A stretch of 64,000 nt of DNA from contig CM024172.1 in the NCBI GenBank assembly GCA_013433145.1, positions 3,594,501 to 3,658,500 on the forward strand. The letters are read 5' to 3'. Both the position numbers and the translations under genes were made by a program. Of the stretch, positions 14,701-26,040 are shown one piece after another (positions within the stretch are counted from its first letter, which is position 1; each line of letters begins with the position of its first letter). The stretch comes from Ascaris suum. Taxonomy: Eukaryota > Nematoda > Chromadorea > Rhabditida > Ascarididae. Under the pieces are notes generated by a model that saw only the letters and a program-made list of their open reading frames with translations, did no database searches and was not told the origin of the DNA.

Positions 14701-17700
14701 AGGAGGGTGACTGAAAGTTGTATCCTCTTCCATATGACCTGTTCTATATGTTGTTTTATTAGGAGTTTGGTTCGCGTTGTTTCTGAGCATTTGGCAACCG
14801 AAATTGGTGATTCTTCTTGGTGGGATTTCTGAAGCCGGCTTTACGTCGATTATCCGTCTGTTGGTTTATCATAAAGACACAAACTAATTCCCCATTGCAC
14901 TTTTCGTTTCATAGTTTTGGAAAGTATGCGCTATTATACCGTTGTAGAGTAGTTCTTTGCCTAGAATTTCATCGTATTCTGAAATTCGTTGTGTAATGAT
15001 TCAGTTGCAGAAGTGGAGGGTTTGGAAATGGATCGCTTAAAGGAAATGATGCAAGGTGCTGTGGAGAAGGAACATGGACAGTTGGACGGCACTCGGGCGC
15101 AAGAATTGGTCAAGTACGTTTCTTTCTTTATGAGCGTCTTCTTTGAGTGACGCGGAAGGTAGTACGCTTTGAGGTGAAACGGGGATAGTGGGAATTGGTT
15201 TTTTTTTTAATTTTGAGGGGTCGTTTGAGTTTGCATCTCCGGCCCGGTCCTTTGATATGGCTGAAAAAAGCGAATCGTTGAGTGTGATGCATCCTTTTCT
15301 AAAATATGTTAACGTTTTATGGGACAAGGGTTTTTCTCACTTTTATAACAGCAGTAGCGCGCTTTGAATGTTCATTTTTTTCTATTGTTGAAGCGGTATT
15401 TTCTTTGGCCTTTGCCTGTCATGAATTGTGATCGGGAAAGTTTTCGTCTCTCCTATATTGTTACCTTCTAAATGGATAAAAAGTTAACCCAAGGACTATA
15501 GCCCGCAGGTCAACGCCGAATTCTTATTGCAGTAGTTACCGATATTGCCTCTCAATGTTGATTTACGTACTGTTGTAGAAGCTGATTTTCTCCGTTTGTT
15601 TGGAGCGTCTAGCTATTCTATGTATATTTTTTTAAAGAGAATCCAACTCTGGTTCTTGCGACGGTGACGCAACTGTGCGGAACCGAAAAGCGCCTTTCAT
15701 CATTCAGTTAGTCAATTTTCGAATCGAACTCCCGTTTCATAGTCGAAAAAGCGGTGTCGATCCCACAGCAGTAATGTCTATTTTGGATGGTCGCTTCAGT
15801 CTTGCTCCTACTTTTTAACCTAACTTGCTTTGCTGTGTGTGATGATAGCCTATTGCCCGAGTCCTGCTCTTTATCGCTTCCCTTTCGCGTTCTCTTCGTT
15901 TGCTGCTTCTATAGGTGGTTTTGGGGAGCTAACTCATCCATAATCGGTTTCATTCAATAAAACATTATGCTTGCACGACCTATCACCACCAGATTTTGCC
16001 TGTCGCTATTCTTTCATAATCTTGCGAATGAGGGACGGGGATATTGAGTTATTATTGACATTAAAACCATCGGCGGCTAGATAATCGTATCAACTGATCC
16101 CATAAATCACAAGGATTGGAACCATAGAAGGGAATTGATGTGCCTTAGTTGATCTATAATGAAAACTGTTTATTCAGTGGCTCACATATGCTTTTATTTT
16201 ATATTATGGGCTGTGCTGCCGTCGATTCATCTGTATACGTAGGCTTGTCTCTGCTTCAACAGGCGAGAAAATCCAAAGCAAGCAGCTGGACGTTGCGCAG
16301 ATTTTTTTGCAGAATATAGAACGTGAATTGTTATGATGGCACGGCATAGCAGTCTAATGCTTTTTTCGTTGTTTGTTAGCGCGTTTAAATTCATTTCTGT
16401 AAACAGGAACTATCTGAGTACACTACGTGGTGTTCTGGTGCAGTTAGCCGACGAGCTGGACCGAGGAACCCTCGAGGTTGACCCTCCTGAGAAAAAGGTC
16501 ACTGCTTATCAATCTCCTCTGAATGTTTCTATCCATTTGAAAATGTTTTTGTGCTTGAAAGGTTTTTTGATCATGTCATATTTTGATTTAAATATATGCG
16601 AGGGGTACTAGGAAGTTGAACGAAAGTCTCTGGGTTATAGTGATTGTTTAGTGTGAGAATACGCTATCGTTGGAGTGACTCCAAAAGTGTCTTACACTAT
16701 TTTTTTCAATAACTCCATATACTATAATAATAAAAATCTCTTTATTTTTACGCGATATTAATTGCAATGAATATTAAAGCCATTCCCGCCATTACTGGAG
16801 AGAGCGCACACGCGTAAACAGGATGCGGTCGAAGCCGAGGGTTTACGTTGGCAAGTTGAGAAAAAGGACAACGAAATCGTCGAACTCAAGAAGACGCTTC
16901 GTGCTAGAGCTGATGATATCAGCAATTACAGAGTGCATACTTTCTTGCTTTCAATAAACATTCGGCGAATGATTGATCACAAACATTAGTATTCAAGTAT
17001 TCATAGTAGTGAAATTATTTTGCAAAGAAATTCCAGGGGGTTGTAAGGTGAGGACAAAAGAGGACTGAATTAGCGGAACTTATGGAATAGTGTTTTAAAT
17101 AAAGTTATCGTTCACTTTTAGTTTCTTGGTCTCAGTTTGTTAGGATCCAATTTTCTGTTCCAATAATCTCATCTAAGATTCTATCCCGATGATGTCATCT
17201 AACTTGCTGTCCCAATGATGTCATCTTAAGAATTTTTTGCAAGTTTTGTAGGATGAATGGATGCGTGTTTTCTCTTTTTCCTTGTTGGGTTGATGAGATG
17301 ACGTCAAGTCAGTGGAATGCTATCGAATCATCAAAAAAATCTCATCCCGTATTGTGAAAAACGCCAATCAAATGTTCTCTTTTGTTATATAGTTATGAAT
17401 TTTTCGAGATATCAGTAGAGCGAAACCTCTTTCTTCACAATTGCTGTTGACAATATGCATAAATTCGATGAAGACTTCTTCCATAGAATATGGAGGAATT
17501 ACGAACGTGTCATCGCCAAGGCGTTTTCCCATAATAAACATATTTATGCATCTAAGAAAATTACGTATAAATTATTATATATGAGTTATTAAAATTACAT
17601 ATGAATTATTTGCGTTATTAATATGCTCTTTAAATTTTAAATGTTTTTTGGATTGCTAATTGCTGAGACGGAAAGAATGAGAGCGATGCTGCTTCAGTGG

Positions 17701-20700
17701 GGATCGATTTCGAGCCGCACCTTTATTGTTGCAATTTTTCAGCTGCGTCTTGAAATGGCAGATAAGAAGATCGAAAGCTCCGGTAAGGCTGATGAATCGC
17801 GAGTGCAACGCTTGCAGGCGAGATGTGATGAACTGCAGAATGAACTCAAAAAGTCAAGAGCGTATGCGTTTTTGTTAATTATATAAACGATGCGTCGACG
17901 ATCACCTCTTCTCCTCGCTTTGAAGGTGGAGAACGAATAGGGTGAATCAATGCACGCTTCCTAAAACGTATAGGAGAGTCGGCGCGAAAGGATGGAGAAA
18001 CAGGGTGAAAATGTGGAAAATTAATCGAAGTAAGATGAGAAATGGTGACATGTAAAAGCATATGGTGCGTGTTGCGCAGAAATTTGCATTGGTGAGCGGT
18101 TGTTCTTACCGGACTCATTTGCTGATTCGCACCTTTATCCAATATTTTGTTTTTTAACAAAAGGTGTTGCAGTGTGGTGAATGGTAAGGAAGTAGATATA
18201 GGAATGTTTTCTGTGAGGGAGTTGGGGGGGGGGGGGGAGGGGGAGAGGTGGGGACGATGTATTATTTGGGAATGAAATTTCAAAATGGTTCTTCTTTTCA
18301 AAAAATTTATGAGGTAGCTGGATCCTCGAGCTAGCAGTGTAAACAATGAGCATTTGAGCCCATCCATGGCATTGCAGGGAATTCGAGGAGACGATGGATG
18401 CACTGCAGAGGGATCTCGATGCAACAGAGAAGGAAAACGCCGAGTTGAAAGAGCGTGCCAAGAATATGAGTAAGAAGGCGCTGCTAATGGTTCGTTGTTT
18501 CTCCTTACTGCCCTAATCAGGAATTGATTGAGATAAATCCTGGAGGATGGAATTTGTTGCAAGAAATTGCTTGAGTCTGCAAAGAAGTTCTGTTTTACAA
18601 TTACAACATGTTCTGATTGGTTAGTATGGCTGTGGAATGGACATGTGGCTTAACTGAGTAGCACGGCGAGTGCTTTTGAGTGACGGTCACCTAACGCAAA
18701 AGCCGATTCAGGCTACTGTTGACGAAATCGCGTCTATAGAATAGTAGGTATAGTCTGAGCTCCTCGATTTTTTATTTTATTCCCTAATAATCTCACTCCC
18801 GCTTATGAGTGTTGTGATTGTACCTGTCGAAAAGTTTTATTAGCTATTCCAAACATGAGCTTTCTATGCGTTACTACTCCTTCATTCCTCCTACGGGAAG
18901 GGCACTTTACACACCGCAAGCCAATACTGAAACAAGGCCTAGACTGAACTGTTGTATCGAAGAAAAGTTCATAGATGAAGCCTGCTGTTTGTAGAAAAAG
19001 GTCTGGGAGGATCAAAAATTAGGCGACATAAGTAGAGGTGAGCTGGCTTATCTATCGGTTATTCGTCAAAGAATCTGTACTGAAGAAAAACATAGTCGTT
19101 TGAAGTTTTTCACTACCACAGTATACAGTTTAGCTAACATTTACTTGTGAAATGTGCCGAATTTCAGAATCTCAGCAATACGTTGAACCAGCAGAATATG
19201 AGTTCGGCTCCATCTACTCCGACATCGGCGGGTGCTTCGTTTGCCACTCATGCTGCTGAAATAGCGTATCTGGAGGCGGAACTCAGCGAACGACAAAAAG
19301 CTCTCAAATGGGCCGATACGCGCATAAGACAGTTGAAGGTGAAAACATCCAGAGCAAATTAATTGTTGATTGAAGTTACCGTTCCCAAAGTGCTGTATAA
19401 TATATAGAAAAAAATTCGTCATTGAGCTTCTCAGATCTTTGGGTAGGGAAAATCTTCTGGGAAACAGTTTTTACGTATTCATTTTATCCACCGCAGCGTA
19501 CAATTTTCGTTTCCGAGCTTGCTGTGGATTTGGGGAAAGGGGGATAACGGTTGTTCTTAGACAGTTCGGTTGCTGTGTTATAGGCGCAGGAGACGTTGCG
19601 TTTGCTATCAGAGATGCGTCCATTAGCTGTGCCGAATGACATCTGTGGGCCGCTCACTCTTGCAGCCGCACAGAGTGTAGAAAGAGAGGAACTCGATAAG
19701 GTACTCAGAGAGGCCGAAACTCTTCAGACAGTGAGTGCATTTTTTTTGTTTCTTGTTTCCGCTGATGAGCACTTATTAATAGTGACAGTCGGTCCATTCA
19801 ATTCAAATTGTTGTAAACTGCATTTACAGTTGGTATTCTTGAAGGGTTACTGATATTCACGTAAATGACATGTTCGTAGGGGGACAGCTAGCTTGGCTAA
19901 ATTCACTGCAGATCGCTTGTTATAACGTTCATCTTATAGTACAGCTACCTAGCTGGACAGCCGGCTAGATTCAGATTAGATGCATTGGATTTACATAAGC
20001 ATTCGCTGTCACTTTTTGAAATTACGGACAGGTAAAACTACAATGGCAGTTATTAATAAACAATATTTTTGTGTGGCCTTCAGTTCCTTATAGCCTCTAT
20101 GTGATATTTCCGCGCCCTATCCGCCGGATAGAAATGCTTCATTTATGTGTGCACCTGTAAGGGCTCTGGTTGGTTTCTCTGGAGGCTAGTCAGGTGCTGA
20201 GTGAAGCCTGCACAGTCAAAAGGGATTTATTTTAAAACACTCGAAGCAAATGTTGCATGAAGCAGAACCACAACAGAAAAAAAGGAGAGGAGCTCGGGAG
20301 CAGGTTAGATAACGGATGCTACCCCCAGTTGAGCTTCGGCACTACCTGTGTTGCATCCCGCTAGCAGGACCCAACGACGATGCCCAAACGACCCTTTGCA
20401 CGCCGCTGCCAATCGGACGTGCTAGCAGCTCACCTCTGCAAACAACGACGACTGATGTACGGCAGTAACAGTTAATGCGCAAGCAATAGCGCTCCTCTTT
20501 TATACACCCCGTTTCTGCCTCAAGACATTTATAGGCAGTTTGTTCCACGCTAAGATCATTAAAGCATTGGTAGACGTTTCCCCTGCTCTGTAAGAAGGCA
20601 GTCGATCTGCACATGCCCCCATTCATGTTTTTATGCATATGAGCGCATTTAAAAATGTAACCCTATCGACAAATTTCGCAAGCAACTGTGGTCAATGCGT

Positions 20701-21982
20701 TACGCACTTCTCTTCGTAGCTTACACCGTTGTGGTCATTCTTCATCATATAGGACTGCTGCTTTGGTAGAAGTGCCAAAATTCTTCCGAGTTTTTCATTC
20801 GTCAAAAATTTTTTATCGGCCAATTTTTTGAACGGATGTTATGAAGAGTTGTTTCTTTGGAGGAATCTCGCAAGTTCCAAATTCCTTACGTAAACGATCC
20901 GAACAAATCACGAAAGGCGAATCTAGCAGCAGAACAGCTATATTATTCACAAGCTGCAAATATCAGCCGACGTATACTTGAAGTAAGCTACATGTTTTTA
21001 GTCCGTTTTCTCTCATTGTTTTTTCAGCGAGGGGAGGGGAGTGGGGGGGGGGGGGATTTGTTTCTAAGGAGAAGCTGTTAGAGAAAGTATAATGCTTTTC
21101 GAGATATTGCAGGAGTCGCGACATTTAGTAAGGCTATTAAGTGAATCTATCAAATACGACCAGTAACAATAACGATTTTTTTTTGCGGATGCGTCTGCCA
21201 GTTCGAGTGTTAACGCTTTACAATGAAGAGTTGTAATTCAAAATTGTATAACACCTAATGCCGCCAGCCTATCGACCTCCAGTCTGTCTAGCTTCCTTGC
21301 TTAGAATGTTTTCTGTGATTGTTATGCTAGATTTTTTTCTCAAACATTTTTTAAAGTGGGAGTCTGCATGATTCTTACCAAAACGTGAGTTCGTGAGTTG
21401 CAAATAGGAGCTGTAGAGTGAGCGATACGATTCTACGATCTGTGTGGTGAGTTGCAGCTGAAACAGCGAGTGCAATGTATCTGGGCGAGGCATCATCCCG
21501 GGGAGCCGTTGCCGTCACTCTTCGCCAGCTTCAATAGCGTTGCAGTTACTAAATCGGAGGTATTGCTTTTGTTTATTCATTGCAGCAGTATTAATGGAAA
21601 TTATGAGTTTGACTGTTCACATTGTTAGTAAGAGTTTTGCAGAAATGAGAGGATGACAGGCTTTCCATGTTAGCCCTTCATTTGAAGCTCATTATGTTCA
21701 CTGAAACTGCCTGGAGCCATGCCTGTAACAGAAGTCACAATAGTGTACACCGGAGATTTTGAGCTTTCCGCTTTTGGTGCCCACTTAGTTCAGAGATTTT
21801 CCTCTTTTGTTGATTATGTGTAATTATTATTGGTTTATTTTATAAAAGAGGCGCCATTGTAGAAAACGTTGAATGACGGTGCGATAGGGATTCATTCCGC
21901 CGAGTATAAAAGTGCCTTCAATAAACTTTTCGGGAATCTTGAAGAGGAGCGTCGCATATTCGAAGAGAAGAGACGTGCATGA
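2..21982 (+). CDS. dnc-1: Dynactin subunit 1 (p150Glued), 3' three quarters, 28 exons
   Basis: The large subunit of dynactin, the cytoplasmic complex that joins dynein to cargo and microtubules. Exons (all GT-AG, phase kept throughout): <2-33, 102-240, 518-640, 825-923, 2407-2471, 3128-3287, 5133-5153, 5947-6023, 6890-7019, 7683-7799, 8686-8787, 9754-9853, 10182-10267, 10710-10840, 11091-11259, 11914-12045, 13493-13624, 14484-14583, 15011-15113, 16407-16497, 16801-16932, 17743-17861, 18378-18489, 19168-19338, 19584-19730, 20863-20982, 21458-21559, 21863-21982. They total 3132 nt, or 1043 residues plus TGA. The product follows animal p150Glued in order: coiled coil 1 (TLDKEMAEERAE), the inter-coil domain (FLPDNFAKPGGDND; RCSVERLSRLAQLQ), coiled coil 2 (EFEETMDALQ) and the C-terminal region. 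The family is about 1200-1300 residues, so roughly the first 230, with the CAP-Gly domain, lie upstream of base 1. Family assignment is very secure; a few splice sites are inferred from alignment. Confidence 0.97.
4004..4464. repeat. 59-bp local duplication inside dnc-1 intron 6
   Basis: The stretch beginning cgacttaacgttcttgtgat occurs at 4004-4062 and again at about 4406-4464, with only a few differences. Both copies are in the 1.8-kb intron between exons 6 and 7, with no coding role seen. Confidence 0.85.
7261..7326. repeat. (TA)n microsatellite in dnc-1 intron 9
   Basis: A nearly pure TA dinucleotide run of about 65 bases, with a few TG/AC interruptions at its ends. Confidence 0.97.
9754..16497 (+). 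CDS. dnc-1: dnc-1 exons 12-20: inter-coil domain of p150Glued
   Basis: Nine exons encode the globular inter-coil region between the two coiled coils. Recognisable blocks are YLKAFLPDNFAKPGG (exon 12), DNDAAILNVLYPLLSQKA (exon 13), YPSVPGGMRREHVTKSHKA (exon 14), CSVERLSRLAQLQMEM (exon 15), NVFSVHMAGESFDTN (exon 16), AECEQLSLRSRNRIP (exon 17) and TLRGVLVQLADELDRG (exon 20). Exon 15 is set to begin at 11091 after gaatgtttag, because that site alone completes the split Ser codon from exon 14 and aligns without a gap to the vertebrate protein. Exon 18 starts at 14484 (ttgttatag), which keeps phase 0. Confidence 0.94.
16801..21982 (+). CDS. dnc-1: dnc-1 exons 21-28: coiled coil 2 and C-terminal region
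   Basis: Exons 21-23 (16801-18489) encode coiled coil 2 (EAEGLRWQVEKKDNEIVELK, then EFEETMDALQRDLDATEKE), which binds the Arp1 filament side of dynactin in known complexes. Exons 24-28 (19168-21982) encode a Ser/Pro/Thr-rich linker (SSAPSTPTSAGAS), another helical stretch and the C-terminal tail, which ends in a charged helix (LEEERRIFEEKRRA) before TGA at 21980-21982. Exon 21 (acceptor attactggag) and exon 26 (tttctttggag, start 20863) use acceptors without a preceding pyrimidine at -3; they were chosen because they alone keep the phase. Confidence 0.92.
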
Positions 21983-22225
21983 GATTATTTCATGCCCGGC
22001 AACGATTCATCAATCACTTCGTTGAATGTTTGCTTCTTTTTGCTGCTTCGGGTGAGATCACGGTCATTTATTTGACAATAATATTTCGTGTTATTTTTTT
22101 CAGTTGCATAAGAGAATTGTTGAACATGTCTTAGGTTTTTGTAATCTATTTTTCTATCGTCCATTTGTATGATAATGTACCATACATAGTTTGTTAAAAC
22201 TGAATAAATTTGCTGAAAGCTGTAA
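21983..22225 (+). terminator. dnc-1: dnc-1 3' UTR with AATAAA polyadenylation signal
   Basis: A canonical AATAAA hexamer lies at 22203-22208, about 220 bases after the dnc-1 stop codon, followed by a T-rich stretch (ttgttttctctttt). The cleavage site itself is inferred. Confidence 0.7.
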
Positions 22226-23626
22226 CATTGTTTTCTCTTTTGAGGTTGTGTGGCGTATTCAGAAACGAGAGCAATATGCTTGAATGAAATGGCGGGAGTG
22301 AACTAATTTAGGCGTTCAAGACGTCTTCAAAAAACTTTATAGTTTATATTCACATTTCAAAGGCTCAGTGAGATTATTTTTAACGCTGTGTGCGAGTTGA
22401 TGACCGCGCAGTTAGGTTTATTAAAGAAAGTAATATTCCACTTTTGCTTAATCGAATAGAGAGGAGGTATTGTTATCGATGAAAAGCTCATTCTTTCTTC
22501 TTATATAGCCATAATTGCTGTTAAATGAGTTAAATATTCGCATAGGTGCCAATTTTATATTTTCATTAGATGTGATTCTACTATTCGCTTTTCCTCTTAA
22601 TTATTTTCTTTATCTGTTGGCGTTATTCTAAAACTTCTCTAATAAAAAACTCGTTCATCGAGTTTTCTCATTTATTTTCGAATATATTTTCGGCTTAAAA
22701 AATTTGTCACTTTTTATGTATCTCATACATATATTACCTAACTAGAAGCATGAAACAAGAGGGCATCCTTCTATTAGTTCGCATTTAATAGAGAGTTTTG
22801 CAGTGTTGCACATTGAAATGCCACACTGCAACAGACATTGTTTGACCTGTCGTAGCAGTATTGAGTGTTAAGCTTTTACTGACATTGGCTAATTGGAAAC
22901 GTCAATGAACGCCCGCTTATGAAATATCTGTTCTGAACAGTGTGCATTGTCTATTTTGTATTTGCTTCCTTCATCGGTTGATTCGTGTACTGTGTGAATA
23001 AACATCGCTTATCATCGCAGTTTTCACCTGTCAGAAACAACTATCGACTACGAATGCTTCAAGGGAACATCCGGTTACTGTGGAATGAAATTAAACATGA
23101 TTTGCGACTTTTCAGACTAAACTTCGGGTGCACTTGTGAGGGTAGGACGACTGTTGATTTATTAAACAAGGGTCGCAATGGTTGTATTTCGGAAGGAAGT
23201 TTTCTGGTTTTAATTCTTGACTAGGATTTGCAATTCATTAATCGTGTGGCTAAGAGTCATTTTTTTTACGCTGTGAAATTGCGATACGGCGAGTTGATGG
23301 TTTCATCTAAGCAGTCCGCCAGTTTGGCTCTCGCAAAAGTTTATTTTCAGCTGTTTTTTCGAGCGTCTGAAATTCCCTGTTCTTTCCAAGATTTGCTTTT
23401 GAAAATGTTCATTTCTGTTTCGCTGTTGTTTGTCACTCAATCGTGGCTTACGTCCCTGAAGCCTTCAAAGTTTGTGATGGATAGGAGGTGAAAGGGAGGT
23501 GCGAATTTATGCCATGCATAAGTTGTAGACTGGATGTGCACCAGCTAGAGGCTTGGGAAGGCTAGAAAAAGTCTGCTGTGGCCAGGTATTTCATTTTACT
23601 TACTGTTAGTGAGTGGTTTATTATGG

Positions 23627-23870
23627 TCAAGTGAGTTCTTGTGATCCCGGCCATCCGCAATTTGTGTCACAAGTTGTTTCCACTCTTATTTTGATTTCCC
23701 CCCATGTGGATTATGATTTGTCTTTAGAGCTCTAGCCGAGGACATAAATAGGCTGCGGTCTCACATGCTAAACAGTGTGCAATTATCGTCTCGTGGTTGT
23801 CGTTGTCAGTATTCAACGAGCTTCATTACTTCGGTAAGGTTCCCCGCACGCCACATTGACGGTCACACGT
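23627..23870 (+). repeat. LTR-like dispersed repeat, copy 1
   Basis: It is about 75-80% similar by eye to 38777-39033, same orientation, starting near tcaagtgagttcttgtgatc and ending near cgcacgccacattgacggtc. It contains a TATA-like motif (cataaata) about 110 bases in and a conserved 3' part (cgagcttcattacttcgg). A TATA box followed by a short 3' part resembles a solo LTR, but no internal retroelement region or target duplication was found, so this class is a hypothesis. Confidence 0.6.
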
Positions 23871-24506
23871 AATCATCCCCAGATATGGAGGCATGCATGC
23901 TCCCACAAAAAACGTGGTGTTTGCGGAACGTACAGCTCTTTTGCAGAAATTTTTCGAAATGATCTGTTACTCAGATTGAGCTTCAAATTTGCTTATTCGG
24001 CAACACATATTGAAATAGTCACGGATTCTCTAACAGATTCATTCGTTCGCTTGCTTCGTTGGCCGATGGCCATCTCTACTCCAGGCGTGAGGATACCTAC
24101 CTTTCTTTGCTGTGTGCAATTTCCTTACCTCGTCATGCTGTCCAACATTCGCGAATGATAGCGATAATCTCTTCTATCGGCGCTTATCACTACTAAAGGG
24201 CAGCGATTCAACGTCATTTCTGCCCATGTGTACCTAAATATGCATATGTGCGTACGTATGTAGCTTCAACTCATGAGCAGTCTGTGGAGTTAACTGTTTA
24301 GTAGACCGAAAACTAATGTTGTTCCGAGTACCAATATAGATGTGAATGGAGAAAGATGCAACGATGAATCTTGCTGATTGTAATCTTAGCCCTAAGGCGA
24401 CATCACAAACCGGGCTGCGTTCACGTTCACCGTTTTTTTTATGACGTACCTGCCGCTCCAATGAAATGGAGTGCTTAAAAACAATGCCGAGGTTCTATCG
24501 ACATAC

Positions 24507-24560
24507 TAAATCGGTCCAGCGCGAGTAAAGCGATAAATCGGTCCAGCGCGAGTAAAGCGA
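24507..24560. repeat. Tandem duplication, 27-bp unit x2
   Basis: Two exact head-to-tail copies of a unit beginning taaatcggtccagcgcgagt (24507-24533 and 24534-24560). The unit is GC-richer than its surroundings. Confidence 0.95.
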
Positions 24561-25370
24561 GCGGGAGTGCTGCCAGAGAGCCTGGCGCATAATAGCACCA
24601 TCTCAAATTGAATTAGTCACTTAAACGATAATTCAAAAAGATAATAAAATGCGTTACATGTTTTGCCTTATGCTCCAGCTCGCTTATAGGAAAGTACGTA
24701 TGAGGGCACCTGCCTGTGGCACCTCCCTGAACGGGCTCACCTCGAGGTTCCTAAGACGACCTTGGATCTCTTCTCATCCTGCAGACGCTAACCTTGCAGA
24801 GCCTGCTAGACGACTGACCTCGTCTATCTGATGTGCTAATCCCACCCCCCCCCCCCCACCTCAATAACGAAAGCGAAAAAGAAAAAAATTGATGTGGGAA
24901 ATGGAGAATCGATAATCATCTCGACTGGACAACAACGAACGGAAACGGAAAGTTATTCCCACACGGTAATTTTTGTCTCTCGGAGCGAATTTTCTGCTCT
25001 ACCATCTAAACGGACTGATTAATTTTCTAAATCCAAACTTGGCTCTAATATAAGGCGTCAGGAAGGTATGACTACGTTTCAGAAAGTAACAGCAAATTGG
25101 ATGCAATTCAAAAAAGAGCATTCCACCCATTTTAAACTCCCGCCGAGAGGAGAAAAATTCTTAGGGAAGGAAGTGATAATGCCCAGCCGATGGCATGGCA
25201 TGCGTAATCGGAAAGGCAGTACGGGAATGCTTTTAGCTGCTTACACCGTATGGGCGCAGACAGCAAGTTATCAAGTTTCTGCGGTCAAAGAACGTGATGT
25301 GAGTTGTCTGTATCGGTGAGACAGCTGCATACAAGTGCCTAGAGGCGTTGGAAAATGAACAAACGTCGAC

Positions 25371-26040
25371 CCATCATCAGCACCACGCGAACCTCGCGGC
25401 ACGCCTGTCACGGGTAAGAAGATGGTTCGCATCGTCGCGGTTGTTCATGCAAATCGCGCATTTCTCTGGAACTCCTGACCATGGAATTGGATGTCAGGGT
25501 CAAGTCCACTCATGCCATCGCTGCGGAGGTTCTCAGCCATGGCGTGTTGTGCGCACCATGTATACTCAGAATGCCAAGTGATCAGCACAAGATGATTCAG
25601 TGCAGTCTTGCAGAGCCTTTTTGGCACTGTATAACATTGAAGGAAAAGGCATCATGGCACTCATCTTCACAGGGAACGGAACTGAGTATATCATTATAAT
25701 CCTGAGAAAACAGACAGTGGTCGAGATGATGCAGACATCACTCAAGTCTGAATCCTCCATCGAAAAGGTCATGTTAATTGTCTTCTGAGATTTGAGGAAG
25801 CTTTATCAAAGGATGAAACAGTAAATAGTACCCGGGACGACGCCCTGCTGGAGGAGAAACTGAAGCTAACTTTACACAATCCTCGCAAAGGACTTTGGAC
25901 TGTATTCTTCTTGATGATAACGCGAGCATCCATACAGTTGCTGCAACTTTGCATTGTTGGGGACAGAAAATTTTGATTTTACAGCATCCTCCATGCAAAA
26001 TTGTCGCTGTTTCCTCCGACTGTCGTTAGTTTGGAATAAA
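25371..26040 (+). pseudogene. Degenerate mariner-family transposase
   Basis: Pieces of a mariner transposase appear in the expected order but in shifting frames with stop codons. A block near 25562-25609 (ILRMPSDQHKMIQC) resembles the WVPR-(L/M)-..HK region. Next, near 25625-25681, LALYNIEGKGIMALIFTGN matches the stretch around the first catalytic Asp, here degraded from TGDE to TGNG. A block from 25907 (LLDDNASIHTVAATLHCWG) matches the second catalytic Asp region, then HPP as in HPPYSPDLAP. Frameshifts and stops make it non-functional. Terminal inverted repeats were not located, so the borders are approximate. Confidence 0.68.

Larger units (their letters stand above)
22226..25370. other. 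Intergenic DNA downstream of dnc-1, no gene recognised
   Basis: No open frame here combines coding character with usable splice sites. It contains an LTR-like repeat copy (23627-23870), a 27-bp tandem duplication (24507-24560) and a 13-base C run (24845-24857). Confidence 0.6.

Noticed and set aside
17879..18562. A 227-codon - strand open frame
   Set aside because: It overlaps dnc-1 exon 23 antisense and its translation is low-complexity Pro/Ser/His without domains; it is a shadow plus a G-tract artefact.
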